Source: Paramecium octaurelia (Eukaryota; Ciliophora; Oligohymenophorea; Peniculida; Parameciidae). From it: 64,000 nucleotides of DNA. Below the pieces are notes generated by a model that saw nothing but the letters and a program-made list of their open reading frames with translations, did not search any database and was not told where the DNA came from. This document shows positions 22,557 to 34,316 of the stretch, piece after piece. The number at the start of each line of letters is the position of its first letter. Position 1 is the stretch's first letter. The translations under genes were made by a program, and so were the position numbers. The DNA lies in contig CAJJDP010000084.1 in NCBI GenBank assembly GCA_905182995.1, forward strand, positions 230,024-294,023, given 5' to 3'.

Positions 22557-23776
22557 ATGACTCTAATTGGTATGTTTTTGGAGTAAGGTTAGCACGAATA
22601 TGCCTGGATCGAGCAGCAAAGCATCTTCAAGCAAAATTCAAAAGAAAACCCACAGGTATTGAACACATTAGAAAGTAGCGACTTTTAGTCAATGCAACAA
22701 ACGTTGGGATAAGGCTCTTTTGGTTGGGTGACTTTAGTTAAGGAGATTAAGACTGGGAACCTATTTGCCATGAAAGCAGTATTATTGAATGTTCAATGTC
22801 ATAGATGAGGAAGGAAGAACTCTTTAAGTATTGCACAGTGGATAATTTGAAGAGGGAGATAAAGATTTAACGTAAATTGCATCATCCCAATATTATTAAA
22901 TTGGATAGTTATTTCGAAGACAAGGTATGAGTATGGTGTAAAGAAAAGACCAATGTCTATCTCATTTTGGAGTACGCAGAAGGAGGTTCTCTGTTTAAAA
23001 AGATAAAAAAGGAGCGTCGACTTTCTGAGGAGGAAGCCTTTCATTATCTCTATCAGACTTGTTTGGGAATCGAGTACTTACACAAGATGAAGATAATCCA
23101 TCGGGACATAAAGGTTGAATTGTGTGTGATATCCTAATAGCCTGAGAATCTGTTGTTGGATGCGAAGGGGAATATAAAGATATGCGATTTTGGGTGGTCC
23201 ACTGAAATGGATAATCTGAAAAAGGCCTTTTGCGGAACGATCGAGTACATGGCACCAGAGATGATCAAGTCTCAGAGTACGAATTACAAATTGGATATCT
23301 GGTGTTTGGGCGTATTGTTGTATGAGATGGTTCAAGGTAAGCCTCCTTTTACAGGAAGAAATGATTAGGAGAAGTGTGTCGCCATTCTGTCAGGGTAGCA
23401 GTTGAAATACGAGGAATCCGTGAGTGAAGACTGCAAGGCATTGATTGCCATGATTCTGCAACCGAATCCATTTAATAGGCCTTCTATTTAAGGTATTCTC
23501 AATCATAAATGGATGTCATCGAAGTAAAAGTATTAGTCTCGCAACGATCAGTTGAATTCCAGAAGCATCTCTATGCTGATGGACGAATTTAGTCATTCTC
23601 CCATAAAATCTTGTCCAACATTTGTTTCTGAAAGGAAAACCAACAGCAAGGAATGGGAAGATATGAAAAATAGATCTCAACATTTTGTGTTCCATCAACC
23701 TTAGCCCTTAAACGATCAGCCAGAATAGACTTTCTTCAGAAGAATCCTCATTTCTCTTGGTTGTATTAATCGTTGA
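22557..23776 (+). CDS. Aurora-like Ser/Thr protein kinase
   Basis: Kinase domain complete: glycine loop LGQGSFGWV, VAIK-type lysine in FAMKA, HRDIKPENLLL, then DFGWS and CGTIEYMAPEM. DFGW plus CGTxxY resembles Aurora kinases, which control spindle and chromosome events, rather than generic CAMK kinases. The C-terminal tail of ~90 residues is Ser/Gln-rich. Introns 22779-22804, 22925-22948 (ends AAG) and 23114-23140 (starts GTT; splits HRDIK from PEN) give 381 codons from ATG 22557. An alternative start at 22600 with an extra 20 bp intron (22656-22675) also keeps frame, and upstream exons are possible, so the N-terminus is uncertain. Confidence 0.85.
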
Positions 23777-23828
23777 AATTATTTATGTTAATTCATCTAG
23801 ATTCGATTAAAGAAAAAATATATTAATA

Positions 23829-26800
23829 ATGCAACAGGATAGATTCTTCTTAGAACTAAATTAAAAGGGAGAAATTGAAGGTAGTCACGATAAGGCCATC
23901 TATGTGCGCCAACATCAGATAGTTAGAATCTTCGTTCGCAATCGCAAGCAAGGCTATCATCCACACGTGATCATGCAAAAAGGTTATAAGCATGTATATG
24001 AGATGGATAATTTGACTTTGAAATAAATTTAGCAACATCATGAAGTAAAAGGATTTACACTCGATTCCTCAGGTGATTGGAAGGTGGACGTTGAGTTTGC
24101 ATTGACAGGTGCAGCTTATTTGAGATTGTGTTGGTTTGTTGCTCAAGATAAGCCTGTAGTCTTGGGAGTGGAGAATCACATAATCGTTTAGCCAAATCAT
24201 GTGGATAAACTCTAGGAAATCACCATACAGACACTGCTACCCTACTGTTTGGGCAAGTTTGAGGATTACGAAAAGTAAATTCGTTCTCAAGTCGATTTGG
24301 GTTACGAGGCATTCCATTTCCCGCCTATTTAACAGTTGGGACAATCACCCAGTTTATATGCAATTGCTGATCAGCAAAAGTTGAATACTGACATTTTTGG
24401 GAATCACACATATGATGATTTAAAATAACTCTTTGCTAAATTTCCAAACACTTACTTTTTTATAGATATCCTCTTAAATCACACAGCATTTGATTCCAGT
24501 TGGTTAGTTCAACCAGAATTTGAAAATGCTACATACAATGTTAAGAATTCACCCCATTTGGAGGCAGCCATTCTAATGGATTGTGCAATTGCAGAATTTA
24601 GTAATAAATTAGGATCAGGTCTGTTGACTCAATATCCAAGAAATACAATTTACAATGAAAATGATCTAAATCAAGTTATGGACATTTTGGAACACGAGTA
24701 CATAAGGAAATTGAATATTCATGGATACTTCCAATTCAATATAAATGCAGTTTTAAATGAAATACAGACTAGATGCAATAAAATAGTGAAAAACAAGAGT
24801 GATCAACTGGAGGAGAATCAAAACATCTTCATTAAAAGTGCAAGTGAAGTCATGTTGCAATTGATTGGAAAGGAGACAATCTTAAAAGGCTATAAGGAAT
24901 ATGGAGTATCATTAAATTACGATGCGATAGTTGAATTTCTGAAGTATATTTTACAATGATAATGATAGCAAAGATGAGAATTACAAGAAGGTGTCTTTGG
25001 AATACATCCAAGAATTGTTGCAATTTTATAATCACCAATTTTTGAATGAAGCTGAATCCTACATCCGAGAAGCAATGAATTCTACGAGAGGCTAGGTCAC
25101 TTGGTGGAAGTTGACATTGAAGAATCCCTTTGTGGAAGTAAACGAAAAAGGAGATTCTCTGGTTCCAAGATATTTCACTAAGTTAAGTAATGGAAAATAT
25201 GTGGCCAATAACGGATGGATTTAAGGCTTTGATCCTTTGAACAATTTCGCAGAGAATCAGGAACACCATTATTTGAGAAGGACAATTGTGATTTGGGGAG
25301 ACTTGGTGAAACTTAGGTATGGACACAAGAAATAGGACAGTCCTGCATTGTGGAAATACATGAAGAAATATGTTCAATAGATGGCCAGGATATTTGCAGG
25401 GTTGAGATTGGATAATGCCCATTCAACACCCATGATCGTAGGGTAATTCATTTAATTGATCTTAACTTAGAGAATATATGATGAGGAAGGCAAGGAAAGC
25501 CAATCCAAACATCCTAGTCTTTGCTGAGTTATTTACTGGATCTCCAGAGAAAGACTCGATTTTTACAAAAACAATGGGAATCAATTGTTTGGTTAGAGAA
25601 ACCAACAGATGTCATGATGCTGGACATTTGAATAGGGAATTACATTATTACAGTGGAGATGGCAGAATGTCCATTGGATCTTTACCTAAATTACAGGAGT
25701 AATTTGAATCAATCAATGAAACTTTTACTATACTCCAACCCTAATATAGTCCTGCCTTGATTTATGAGTAATCACATGATAATGAGTCATTGATCTCCAC
25801 TCATGGTTATAGACATCAATTACCAATTGCTGCCCTCATTACATTTAGCAGTTGTATGGGTGGAACAGTCAGGGGATATGATTGTTTCTTGCCAAATAGA
25901 TTATCAGTTGTAGATGAAAGAAGAGTATACAATATAGTTCCTCCAATTGAGAATATGGTCGTAGAAAGACAGTCAATTATAGCATTCAGGTATGATGCAT
26001 CACCCAATTAATTTGTTGAAGTTTTTGGGTCCTGGGATAATTGGCAAAGAGGTTTAGTTTTAAATGGCCATCATAACATTTATACATCGACCCTAAAGTT
26101 GAATGAAGGATCTTATGAATATAAATATAAGGTTAACTCCAATTGGGTCGATCAACTTAATAGGAAATTAATAGTAGAACCTAATCCTACTAAGTTACTG
26201 ACAACAATGGAATTAGTTAGACTCAAATTACATTAGATTAAAAAGGAACTTAATCAACAATTCCCTTTCATCTTTTGTTAAAATTAAAGTGATACTATTT
26301 AGATTATCACCAGAGAAACATAGGACAAGTGCAGATCCAAGGTCTTGATTACTGTCCCTTCATTTGGAATTCCCAATTCATTTAGTTCAATCAAATTACC
26401 AGGATAAATTGTCAAAGTAGATGCAATATTCTATCATGAAGATTTCATTTAATATCCTGAATAGAATAATCAAATCATAGAGGCATCCTAAGTCAGAATC
26501 ATCTAACATCAGAATATTAGGGAATTTGCTGAAATCCAAGACAACGAATTAAGATTCATCAATTTGCCCTCCTCATTCACTGCAGTAATCGAATGCCACA
26601 TTGATTTAGAATAACAGAAGAATTTGCAATCCCTAGAAACCATTTTAAATGATGCCTCCTAATTATAACATTTCAAAGCCTTGAGTTCATCCTAACTAAA
26701 TTACTTACTTTTTATGTCTGAACCTGAAGAGAGAGACAAAAATAATACTGGATTGTATTTCATTCCCAACTATAGACAACTTATTTATGCTGGCTTTTCT

Positions 26801-28505
26801 GGTCCTCGCTCTGCCACCAGAGAAGCATAAACTGTTAATAATTTGGCTCATCCCATCTGTGAAAATTTGAGAAGTGGAAATTGGTTATTAGACTATTTAA
26901 ATGAAAGAGTGCAACGCTAACTTGGATAATTGGAAATATCTAAATTAATCAATACTATCACACAATAAATCAAGAACATACCTCGTTTTCATATTCCATC
27001 CTATTTCTGTAAGTTTGTTGATTACATCTACAACAATTGTATGTTGTCCATAACTAATCTCTAAACTTCATAATTCAAAAGAGAGTTGAAACTAGCTTCA
27101 TATCAATTCATTGCAGAGTTACCTTCCTCAAAATCAATGGCAGCAGGATTACCGCATTTTACTACTGGCTGGGCGAGATCATGGGGCAGAGACACTTTCA
27201 TATCCTTCAAGGGAATCTATCTGGAAAATGGATTACTGGCTGAAGCAAGAGAGGCCTTATTAACTTTTGGTTCTTGTTTAAGACATGGCCTAATCCCTAA
27301 CTTATTGGATTCAGGCCATAATCCAAGATACAATTGCAGAGATGCTTGCTGGTGGTACATTAAAGCAGTCAAAGATTATGTGCAATCTGCAGGAAAGACT
27401 GACATCCTTAATGAAGAAGTCCAAATGATATTCCTTGATGATGATATGGATAAACACTACTAATTGAAATCGTAAGGAGTTATCATTAAGAAAACTATTG
27501 CAGAAATTATTCAAAAGATCTTTTAGAGTCATGCTTCTGGAATTAAATTTAGAGAATGGAGAGCAGGAAATCAAATAGACAATTGCATGCAATCAGAAGG
27601 ATTCAACATTTAATTGTGTTTGGATGAATAGACTGGTTTTATTGTAGGTGGTAATTGGTTAAATTGCTTGACATGGATGGATAAAATGGGTTCATCTGAT
27701 GTTAATAGAGGAATTCCTGCTACTAGTAGAGATGGAGCACCTATTGAATTGACAGCTCTACTCAAGGTTTGCTTAGATTTTGTCAGTCATGCTCAATATC
27801 ATTATCCATATGATGGGGTTATTTGTCCTAATGGTAAGAAACTACTCTTCAAAGAATGGTCTCATTTCTTGCTTGTTAATTTCGAAAAGTATTACTACAT
27901 TCCAAAGTAAAATGATCCAAATTACTAAGAATATCATATTGTTGAGAAACATGTTAGACATCGACAAATCTATAAGGATCTTGTTAAATCATCCAAGCCC
28001 AGAAATGAATATCAATTAAGATGCAATGCTAGTATTGCTATAGGATTAGCCCCTGAACTATTTCACAAAGAAAAGGCTATGTTCCATTTGGCTACTGTTG
28101 AAGCCTGTCTATTAAGAGAATGCTCCTTAGGAGTCAAGACTCTTGATCCTGCTGCTTCAGAATATGTTCATTTTTATGATAACAACGATTAATCTCACAT
28201 CTTCAATGTATCTCATGGTTTCTCTTATCATAATGGACCAGAATGGGTGTGGGTCTATGGATACTTCATCAAGGCCTTGATAGCTATTCATAGTAAGGAA
28301 CACATCAACAGACAGCTGTTCTATTCCTATTTGTCCAACCACAAAGTAACTCTGCATCAAAATGAATGGTATTCCTATTAAAGTTAGATCTAGGTATTCC
28401 TTGCCTGAGATGACCAATGGAAATGGAGAATACAATATATTTTCATGTAGAGCTCAAGCTTGGTCAATCGCTTGCATTTTAGAGGCCATCAGTGAATATG
28501 AATGA
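23829..28505 (+). CDS. AGL: Glycogen debranching enzyme (AGL type)
   Basis: Bifunctional debranching enzyme: 4-alpha-glucanotransferase plus amylo-alpha-1,6-glucosidase, acting on cytosolic glycogen branches. Predicted length is 1,532 residues, matching eukaryotic AGL. The N-terminal beta domain precedes the transferase barrel ([13 protein letters not shown]; nucleophile Asp in [11 protein letters not shown]; acid Glu in [10 protein letters not shown]). Near residues 690-760 a carbohydrate-binding-like block appears ([11 protein letters not shown] ... [13 protein letters not shown]). The C-terminal glucosidase domain has [13 protein letters not shown] and [11 protein letters not shown]. Introns 24944-24968, 25443-25470 and 28369-28393 leave 1,533 codons. 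It starts 52 bp after the kinase gene. Assignment is very secure. Confidence 0.96.
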
Positions 28506-28810
28506 ATGTAAAAATTCCCAATAATATTATAAAACAACATTAATCAATTTAGAATATACTAGAAATCCTGATTGTTAGGGCGTAAAAACTATTAGTTGTA
28601 ACAAAGGAATACAGTAGAAATTTCCTCAAGAGACTTCTTGGCTAGGTCATTTTCTTTCGAAGTCGTATGTTGGTTATATTACATCTCTTTTTTCTAACTC
28701 CTTCAAATAGCTTCTTTAGAAAATAAACAATTTTTCCATATGTATAAATTTCAAAAGAATAAATTTAATATACTAAAATCAATTAACTCAACTGTTCATG
28801 TACTTGAATT
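28506..28810. other. Convergent intergenic region, no gene seen
   Basis: About 300 bp between two convergent genes. I see no conserved frame, only AT-rich sequence that must include both transcription ends. Confidence 0.6.
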
Positions 28811-29155
28811 TCAGTAAGTTCCAAAATCTTGAACAGATTTTCCACTCTGTCCAAAATGTTAAAATGTTTGAGATTAACGACCCTTCAATAAACGAGTTAA
28901 GGAAGAGTTGATTGGAAGGTTGGTATCACTCCAAAACTGTTCTAATTTCTTATTACTCTCAAGCCTTTTTGAATTCCAATATTGTTATTCCTTCTGTCCT
29001 GGATCAGTTTTAGTCTGAATTCCCATCCCGTGCAAATATTTCACAATCCTAATTTCAATTGCACTAATCTTTGAGTCCATATATAGATCTATCGAATCAT
29101 TCAATTCATCTTTTGGACATTCACTCTCCTACGTGCTTTAAACATTCAGCATCAT
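28811..29155 (-). CDS. Small hypothetical protein
   Basis: Uninterrupted 114-residue frame from ATG 29155 to TGA 28811-28813, helical and hydrophilic (NDSIDLYMDSKISAIEIRIV). A different frame over the last third (LDRVENLFKILELTEIQV, about 28770-28860) looks even more coding-like, which suggests a missed short intron or a one-base error around 28880. The C-terminus is therefore uncertain. No family recognised. Confidence 0.45.
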
Positions 29156-29703
29156 TAAACATGTGTTAAGATTATCCATATATTTTATTATTGAATTTTT
29201 AATTCTTCGCAATTAGCTATATATATGAACTATTTTAAAACTAATTTTGTTTGATTATTCGAATATAAGCAAAACTACCTTCCTCCAGTTGTGTAAGTCA
29301 ATAACATAAAATAAATTTTATATGTATTAAATTCACCAATTACATAGATAAGTTCAGTTATTAGAAAAGAACAGTGGCATGCTGAACTTCAGTGATAACT
29401 CTTTTTCTGAGAAATATATTTCACTCCCAATCATTCTGGTAGACATTTAATTATTCTCAGAAATAGATTCTGTTAATATAACTCCCACAATACTCTTTTT
29501 TATAATATAATTTTTAGATTTATTAAAATAATTTTTACGATATATATTGAGTGTTATTTCAATAATAAATATTATAGCAAATAATTGAAATATTTTAGAG
29601 TCATTTGCCACACCCATTATATTAAAATTATTTTAGTTATTCAGTTATATGAAGTACTAAATTTTGTTTACAAATGATTCAAAAACCCAACATACATAAA
29701 ATA
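29156..29703. other. Intergenic, no gene seen
   Basis: About 550 bp of very AT-rich sequence between two reverse-strand genes. No frame with coding character was noticed on either strand. It should contain the promoter of the small gene to its left and the end of the coiled-coil gene to its right. Confidence 0.55.
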
Positions 29704-31023
29704 TCAAAAATACTATCTTTAATTAAATTAATTGAAATTGTTTGATTACTGGCTGACGTAAGAGATTGAATTCAAATTATCTGAGTATTTAGGACTTGGT
29801 TGACGTTGGGGAGGTTAAGAATTTGTTAAATGATTAGAAGTGGAAGAGTAGATTTACTCTTGAAATATCTTCTAATGCACTTAATTAGTCTGTTTCATCA
29901 TATCCACCTGTATAATTGATTTTTCAATTTGAGCCATCGTTTAATTAATTTGCTCCTAGATTTAATTAATCTTGCTCGAATTCAGTTGGGATTCATCCGG
30001 AGCAGCTTCTAAAGAAAATGAGTTGTTCTCCAAAGGAGCTACTCTAAATGTCTGAGATGGATAAATGGGAAGAAGGTCCACTTTCTATTGTTTCACTTGG
30101 CTGACTTATTCTTTCTATGGCTTCTATGATGTTGACTTTCTAGTGACTGGTTATACATTTTGAACTTCATCATCATATTTCACGACTCTTTTGCTTCTCT
30201 CAGGAATTTATTGGTTAATTTCTTTAACTTAAGACCTATTGACATCCTTCTTTTGAGAATTCTCTAACATATTCTGCAGAGCATTAATTTAGTTTTGATA
30301 TAAAAGTAATTAATTTTATGTGTCCTATTTGTATTGATTAAATGCTCTCCTTTCTTGTTCTCTTATTCTAGATTCCTCTGCAGCGATTAATTCTCTATGT
30401 AATTGTTTCTCGTTTAGTAGTTCCTGTTACATTTAGGAAAGCTAGAATTTTAATTGATTTATTTCATCTTATTTCTTTTAAGGATTTTGAGTGTTAACGT
30501 AGTTCAAATCTTCATTCAAGGACAAGTCATCCGCTTTTCTGACGTTACTTTGATAGAGCCTTTTGGATTAGGCATCCCTCTAAGATGATTATTAAATATC
30601 GTTAGATTTGATGTACTATGAGCTACTAGTACTATTTTATAGCAAACTAATAACTTTCTCTAAATCAGTATTCTTCAGCTCCAATTATTAGGTTTGTAAT
30701 TGTAATTTTTTGTATTTTTCTGCCCATCTCTCAATCTCCTTAGTTTGCTCTTCAACTGTCTAATAATTTGATATAGATATGTACAGTAATCAAGTTTTCG
30801 ATCTCCTTAGGATTTGCAGATGATTTTTAAAGATCAAGTTACTGTCTCAACATCTCTACTTCATTATTCTTCATATTTAATACTTGAGTAAGTCTCTCTA
30901 CCTAAGAGGTTAGTTAGATCAGATTCTTATGTTAATTGGTGTAAGCATTACTTGAGTGTTTTTATTATCCAAATCATCAGATTTAGATGCGTCTACTCTA
31001 GATCTATAGGAGCTTGTCTTCAT
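29704..31023 (-). CDS. Coiled-coil protein, function unknown
   Basis: Predicted protein of 422 residues. The first 230 residues are a long coiled coil (VERLTQVLNMKNNEVEMLR; ELIAAEESRIREQERRA). A Lys/Pro/Gln-rich segment (RSKRVVKYDDEVQNVQP) and a Ser/Pro-rich C-terminus follow. Introns 30926-30951 and 30760-30784 leave exactly 423 codons. The start lies 47 bp downstream of the stop of the kinase gene on the same strand. A centrosomal, ciliary or scaffolding role is possible but there is no diagnostic motif. Confidence 0.75.
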
Positions 31024-31070
31024 TCCAAAAATATCAGTAATTTTATAAATTTAATGAAATTAATTAATTA

Positions 31071-32009
31071 TCAAATTTATAAGTAAGGATGTTGCAACAA
31101 TTCTTATATTACAGCTCTTTGATTCGGATCCTTCTTCAGACACTTTTGAATGAAATCGATAAGATCCTTATCCTCCCCTTCTTTGAATTGTATATTTTCC
31201 CTACATATCCTATCTTGCTATCTGTTGCGATCAGCATCTCTAAAAGGGACTGTGTCATTGCATAACTCAAACAACAAGATTCCGATGGCCCAAATGTCGA
31301 CTCTTTCATCATAGCCAAAGTAATAGTTCTTATTAGTCTAAGATAGCACAATTTCTGGAGGCATGTATTCAGGAGTACCACAGAAAGTCTTTCTTCGACC
31401 TCTATAATTGGAGAAGCCAAAGTCACCTATCTTAATGGTGTCATTCGAAGTTAAGTAGATGTTCTCTGGCTTCACATCTCTATGCATTATACCCATTGAA
31501 TGGAGATACTGAATTCCAAGCAGTACCTATTTAATTATTTTCTTAATCTCCTCCTTAGAGAATTATTTTTAGTATAAATTCCCCTTTTCACAATACTCTG
31601 TTATTAGATATACATATTCATTGTCTTGAAAATTGCCAAACATTTTAACTATGTTTTAGTGTTATATCGATGATTGAATGTCGATTTCTCTTTAAACTTA
31701 TTATGCAATATTGCACTTTTAGATCAGTTTTTTGTCAATCATTTTTAAAGCATATAAAACACCTGCATTTCTAATTGTACATATTATTAATAATTACTTG
31801 ACAAGCATCACTTTACTGAATTGTCCCTTTCCTATCTAATGGCACAACTGAAAATTATATTTCTATTATCTAGGTCTTTATTAGTAGCTAGTATTTCTTC
31901 TATGTTCTTTCGTGACGTCCTCCTACGTTTTGCAAATTGCAAGGTTTTCATCATATTTCGGAGTAATCAGTAATTGAGGAGGTAGTCTTGATCTCGATTT
32001 ATTCAACAT
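31071..32009 (-). CDS. Ser/Thr protein kinase, Aurora/CAMK-like
   Basis: Compact kinase of 303 residues that is little more than a catalytic domain. It shows IGKGQFSKVMLV, the Lys in LYALKMID, MHRDVKPENIYL, DFGFSNYRG, CGTPEYMPPEIV and DERVDIWAIGILLFE. The CGTPEYMPPE activation segment and DFGF place it near Aurora/PLK or CAMK groups; the class is not certain. One intron, 31771-31797, is needed and leaves 304 codons. The C-terminal lobe ends at HPYLQI with no extension, so regulation must come from partners or the short N-terminus. Confidence 0.9.
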
Positions 32010-32784
32010 GAAAATAAATAAAATTTAATTAATTATATTGATTTTTCATATATTATCCACATTTCATTTGTAGATTTTGAAAAATCAATACGTCCTACTC
32101 TTTATCGCAGTTAATAATTAATTACGATCATGAAATACTTTAATAATAAGTAAATTCACAAATATTTAAGTGGATAAATTTATACTAAATTTATCAAAAT
32201 ATCAAAAAGTTGTTGAAGTTGATCTCAAACTTAACTAAATAATATCTGGAAATCATTGTAGTACAGAATCTTAGTAATGTGAAAAATGTTAAAAGTAAAT
32301 AAACCTCTCTTATATTTCATTTTTTTACAAGTAGCTTCTATTACAATAAAAGTTTATAAATACAAAAATATCAAAAATTATCTGAGAAAGATCCTTTATA
32401 TTTAGGGTTTATTGATTCCCTTTATTTTATGCAGGAATATAAAGAATAAAGTTTAAATTGCCTTTTTTAATTTGCACTTTTTATAATCTATTAATGTTAA
32501 TTAATATCAACATTTTAGATATTTATAAACTAATCTGATCTACTATTGATTGAAATATAAAGAAAGATATCATAAAACTTTAGTCATCGAATTACATTTG
32601 AGAATAATTGGCTCTGCTATAATTAGACCAAAAGAAGTATTATTTAAAATCATTAAGATATTTTATAATGAAAATCTCTCGATTTAAATTTTAAAGATAC
32701 ATAAAGTTCATATGTATTGTCTATTGTATCCAATCGCAATCTTAAATAAGATATGAAATAAAACAAAATTATTATTTATTCAGA
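32010..32784. other. Intergenic, no gene seen
   Basis: About 775 bp, one of the longest gene-free stretches here. It is extremely AT-rich and frequently interrupted by TGA. I see no conserved motif, RNA gene or repeat in it. Confidence 0.55.
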
Positions 32785-33023
32785 ATGGCTATCATCTAAA
32801 GCATAATTACCTAAAATTAACAAATAAATCCATATGATGAGTAAATTTTAGAATGGGGCAATTCATCCTCAGATCATTCTCGTTGAAAATGAAATTATCA
32901 GCTAAATTTAAATTAGTAGTACTTTTAATTTTCATGTTTTTTCTATTATTTATGATAATCATATACTCTTTTCTCACATTTTTAATTTATTTAAAAATTT
33001 CTCTTCAGTTCGAAATAATTTGA
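32785..33023 (+). CDS. Possible small single-pass membrane protein
   Basis: Frame MAIIQSIITQNQQINPYDEQ runs ~34 codons to a TGA at 32884. If a 35 bp intron (about 32883-32917) is removed it joins a strongly hydrophobic segment (LVLLIFMFFLLFMIIIY) and stops near 33022. The intron starts GTTG, so the splice is doubtful. The gene is speculative. Confidence 0.25.
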
Positions 33024-33272
33024 ATGAGTTACTTATATAAAGAAGAAGAATCATAGCAAACTATGTGTTAAAATTTGAACAATCCTTAAGACACTGATTT
33101 AGAAGATAGAATTCATTGTTTACCAGAAAATGAATTCTGCTCTAAGAAAATAGCAAATCATAACTTTGTGATAGGGATATCTAAACCAGGAGAACAAAGA
33201 ATTGGTTTACAAACTGTATAGAAGAATAAAATCACTGTTAAAGGGATACTAGGAATTAATGGAAAATAATGA
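33024..33272 (+). CDS. Small hypothetical protein
   Basis: Uninterrupted 82-residue frame from ATG 33024 to TGA 33270-33272. It is hydrophilic with a Lys/Gly-rich C-terminus (PGEQRIGLQTVQKNK) and one Cys pair. It could be the last exon of a gene that begins near 32785. No family recognised. Confidence 0.35.
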
Positions 33273-33639
33273 ATATTTTTTTAGTTGTCTGACTAATATA
33301 CTATATTTAATATAATAAAACATTTAAATCTCAAAAAACTAGTAATACAGTCTTTAATCACGAAATTTGACTATTATAACATCATAGCATGATAAATTTG
33401 ATTGATTATTCCTTATTAAAATAAGGAGATAATGTATTTTTTGCACTACCCTCATTAGATAATTGCTTTAACGACCAGTGTTATTAATTTTATTAATTTT
33501 ATTTTAAACCAAGAACACTACATAATAAACAAAAACTTTATTAAAATCCACCATTTTTAACTTATGATTTTATATAAAATTCATTAACATATAATTATTA
33601 TTTTCCAAAAAAGGAAAAACTGACATTCCTACATATACT
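33273..33639. other. Intergenic, no gene seen
   Basis: About 370 bp of AT-rich spacer between convergent frames. Nothing recognisable. Confidence 0.5.
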
Positions 33640-34216
33640 TACTGAAAGTTTCAGATCTCTTTACTACTCCTGGAGCTATAGTACATTAGATACATAAGGC
33701 TCTGACCAAAAGGCCTTTTTACATCCAGTGGACCATTAAGCAAAATTGGTTTAGAATGTGTAATTTCTAATTTATAAATTATTATAGTATTTCAAAGACC
33801 ATTAAATTATTTTTCTCAACTCTTTTTCTAAATTCTCATATTCTTAATAATCTTCCCTTAATCCTCTTGGGACACTGCCCGAAAATCCCAACCTCTTTTT
33901 AATAAAACTTATCTTAATTTATTATATCCATGTACAATTTTAATAAATATAATTCTCTAATTAAAAATCTCATATTATTAAGATTAATAAACTTATTCAT
34001 AGATATTTTCCTTTTGAAACTTTTTCAATTTCATTTTATCATTTCTGAATTCAATTCTCAGAATACTTCTATTCTTAAGATTTAATCATTCAGTAAGAAT
34101 TCCTTTTCAAAATCCTCTTTTGATTGTTTAAATCAAAGCCAATTCCTCCAAGTAATTAATTACTATTTCTAGTGTAATTTTGTAGACTTTATACTGTATT
34201 ATTTACTTTCTTTCAT
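33640..34216 (-). CDS. Probable small gene, exon structure unresolved
   Basis: Coding-like pieces on the reverse strand include KESKQYKIVINYLEEL (after a 26 bp intron near the start at 34216), a charged helix NDKMKLKKFQKENIYE near 34040, and a C-terminal part with WSTGCKKAFWSEPYVSN near 33715. The pieces are in different frames. I could not connect them with convincing introns, so either several tiny introns are missed or the gene is decaying. Product unknown. Confidence 0.35.
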
Positions 34217-34316
34217 TTCTGAGCTGAGTTAAATTGAATTAGATTTATATTTTTCTTTAGGATTCCATTATAAATGAATAATTTTTTTTATAATAAATTA
34301 TAAAAAATTTAGTAAA

